DNA of 14,207 nucleotides from an uncultured Bacteroides sp. GTDB taxonomy: Bacteria > Bacteroidota > Bacteroidia > Bacteroidales > Bacteroidaceae. Shown here one piece after another: positions 14,109-14,207 of the stretch (position 1 is its first letter; each line of letters begins with the position of its first letter). The stretch spans positions 1-14,207 of the forward strand of contig NZ_CASFWU010000074.1 of the NCBI RefSeq assembly GCF_949298305.1. Reading direction: 5' to 3'. The position numbers and the translations under genes are program-made. The notes under the pieces are model-generated. The model was not told the origin of the DNA. It was given only the letters and a program-made list of their open reading frames with translations, and searched no databases.

Positions 14109-14207
14109 GAACAACACTTGCACGGCTCGTGAACGACACTTGTACGGCTCGTGAGCCACACAAGTGTTTCAGAAATGTAATGCAAGTGTTGCTCGCGCGG
14201 GTAGGGA
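14109..14207. repeat. Third 22-bp tandem array, cut by the window end
   Basis: Units at 14109 and 14131 share GAAC.ACACTTG.ACGGCTCGT (two or so differences). At the next two 22-base steps (14153, 14175) the core is inverted: ACACTTG becomes CAAGTGT at 14161 and 14183, again 22 apart. CAACACTTGC (14112-14121) is exactly complementary to GCAAGTGTTG (14182-14191). Unit 1 also holds CACG-GCT-CGTG. It begins 20 bases after the truncated gene and runs off the window. Confidence 0.7.

Overview
The window looks like chromosomal DNA of a Bacteroides-type gut bacterium (Bacteroidales). The evidence is the gene set (Bacteroidetes-type LptD, AsnA, an EFR1-type flavodoxin-ferredoxin, a secreted choloylglycine-hydrolase-family enzyme, an AAA-ATPase/PD-(D/E)XK protein, an MG2-type surface-protein remnant) and repeated promoter -7 boxes of the TAnnTTTG type, including four exact TACTTTTG copies. 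Genes are fairly GC-rich and several gaps are AT-rich. The species cannot be named from this sequence alone.

Layout: 1-902 (-) is an AAA-ATPase/PD-(D/E)XK gene broken by a small internal deletion and running off the left edge. 1112-1930 (+) is an EFR1-type Fe-S flavoprotein. 1994-2323 is a 330-bp intergenic array of fifteen in-phase 22-bp units with palindromic cores; end units form hairpins, one of them a good terminator for the next gene. 2366-3451 (-) is a secreted choloylglycine hydrolase/penicillin acylase family protein. 3653-5090 (-) carries a GtrA flippase-like protein and a GtrB/ArnC-type polyprenyl-phosphate glycosyltransferase. 5187-6914 (+), divergent from them, is an ArnT/PMT-like GT-C glycosyltransferase, followed after 6 bases by an HD-domain hydrolase (6921-7457) and then lptD (7537-10335). 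A shared terminator separates lptD from convergent ung (10431-11093, -); asnA (11328-12365, -) follows. A tRNA-Arg(CCG) lies at 12667-12739. The last 1.4 kb holds a second 22-bp array, an AT-rich stretch, a 5'-truncated MG2-type surface-protein remnant (13261-14088), and a third 22-bp array that continues past the window end.

How the genes may work together: GtrA, GtrB and the GT-C enzyme make a plausible three-part system that charges a polyprenyl phosphate with a sugar, flips it and transfers it to an envelope acceptor such as LPS/lipid A. LptD, two genes away, inserts LPS into the outer membrane. This is an envelope-glycan neighbourhood inferred from families and position. Ung (DNA repair) and AsnA (asparagine synthesis) are housekeeping genes.

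The most unusual content is non-coding: three tandem-repeat arrays with unrelated sequences but the same 22-bp period; two of them also switch the orientation of their core while keeping phase. I do not recognise these as a described element class.
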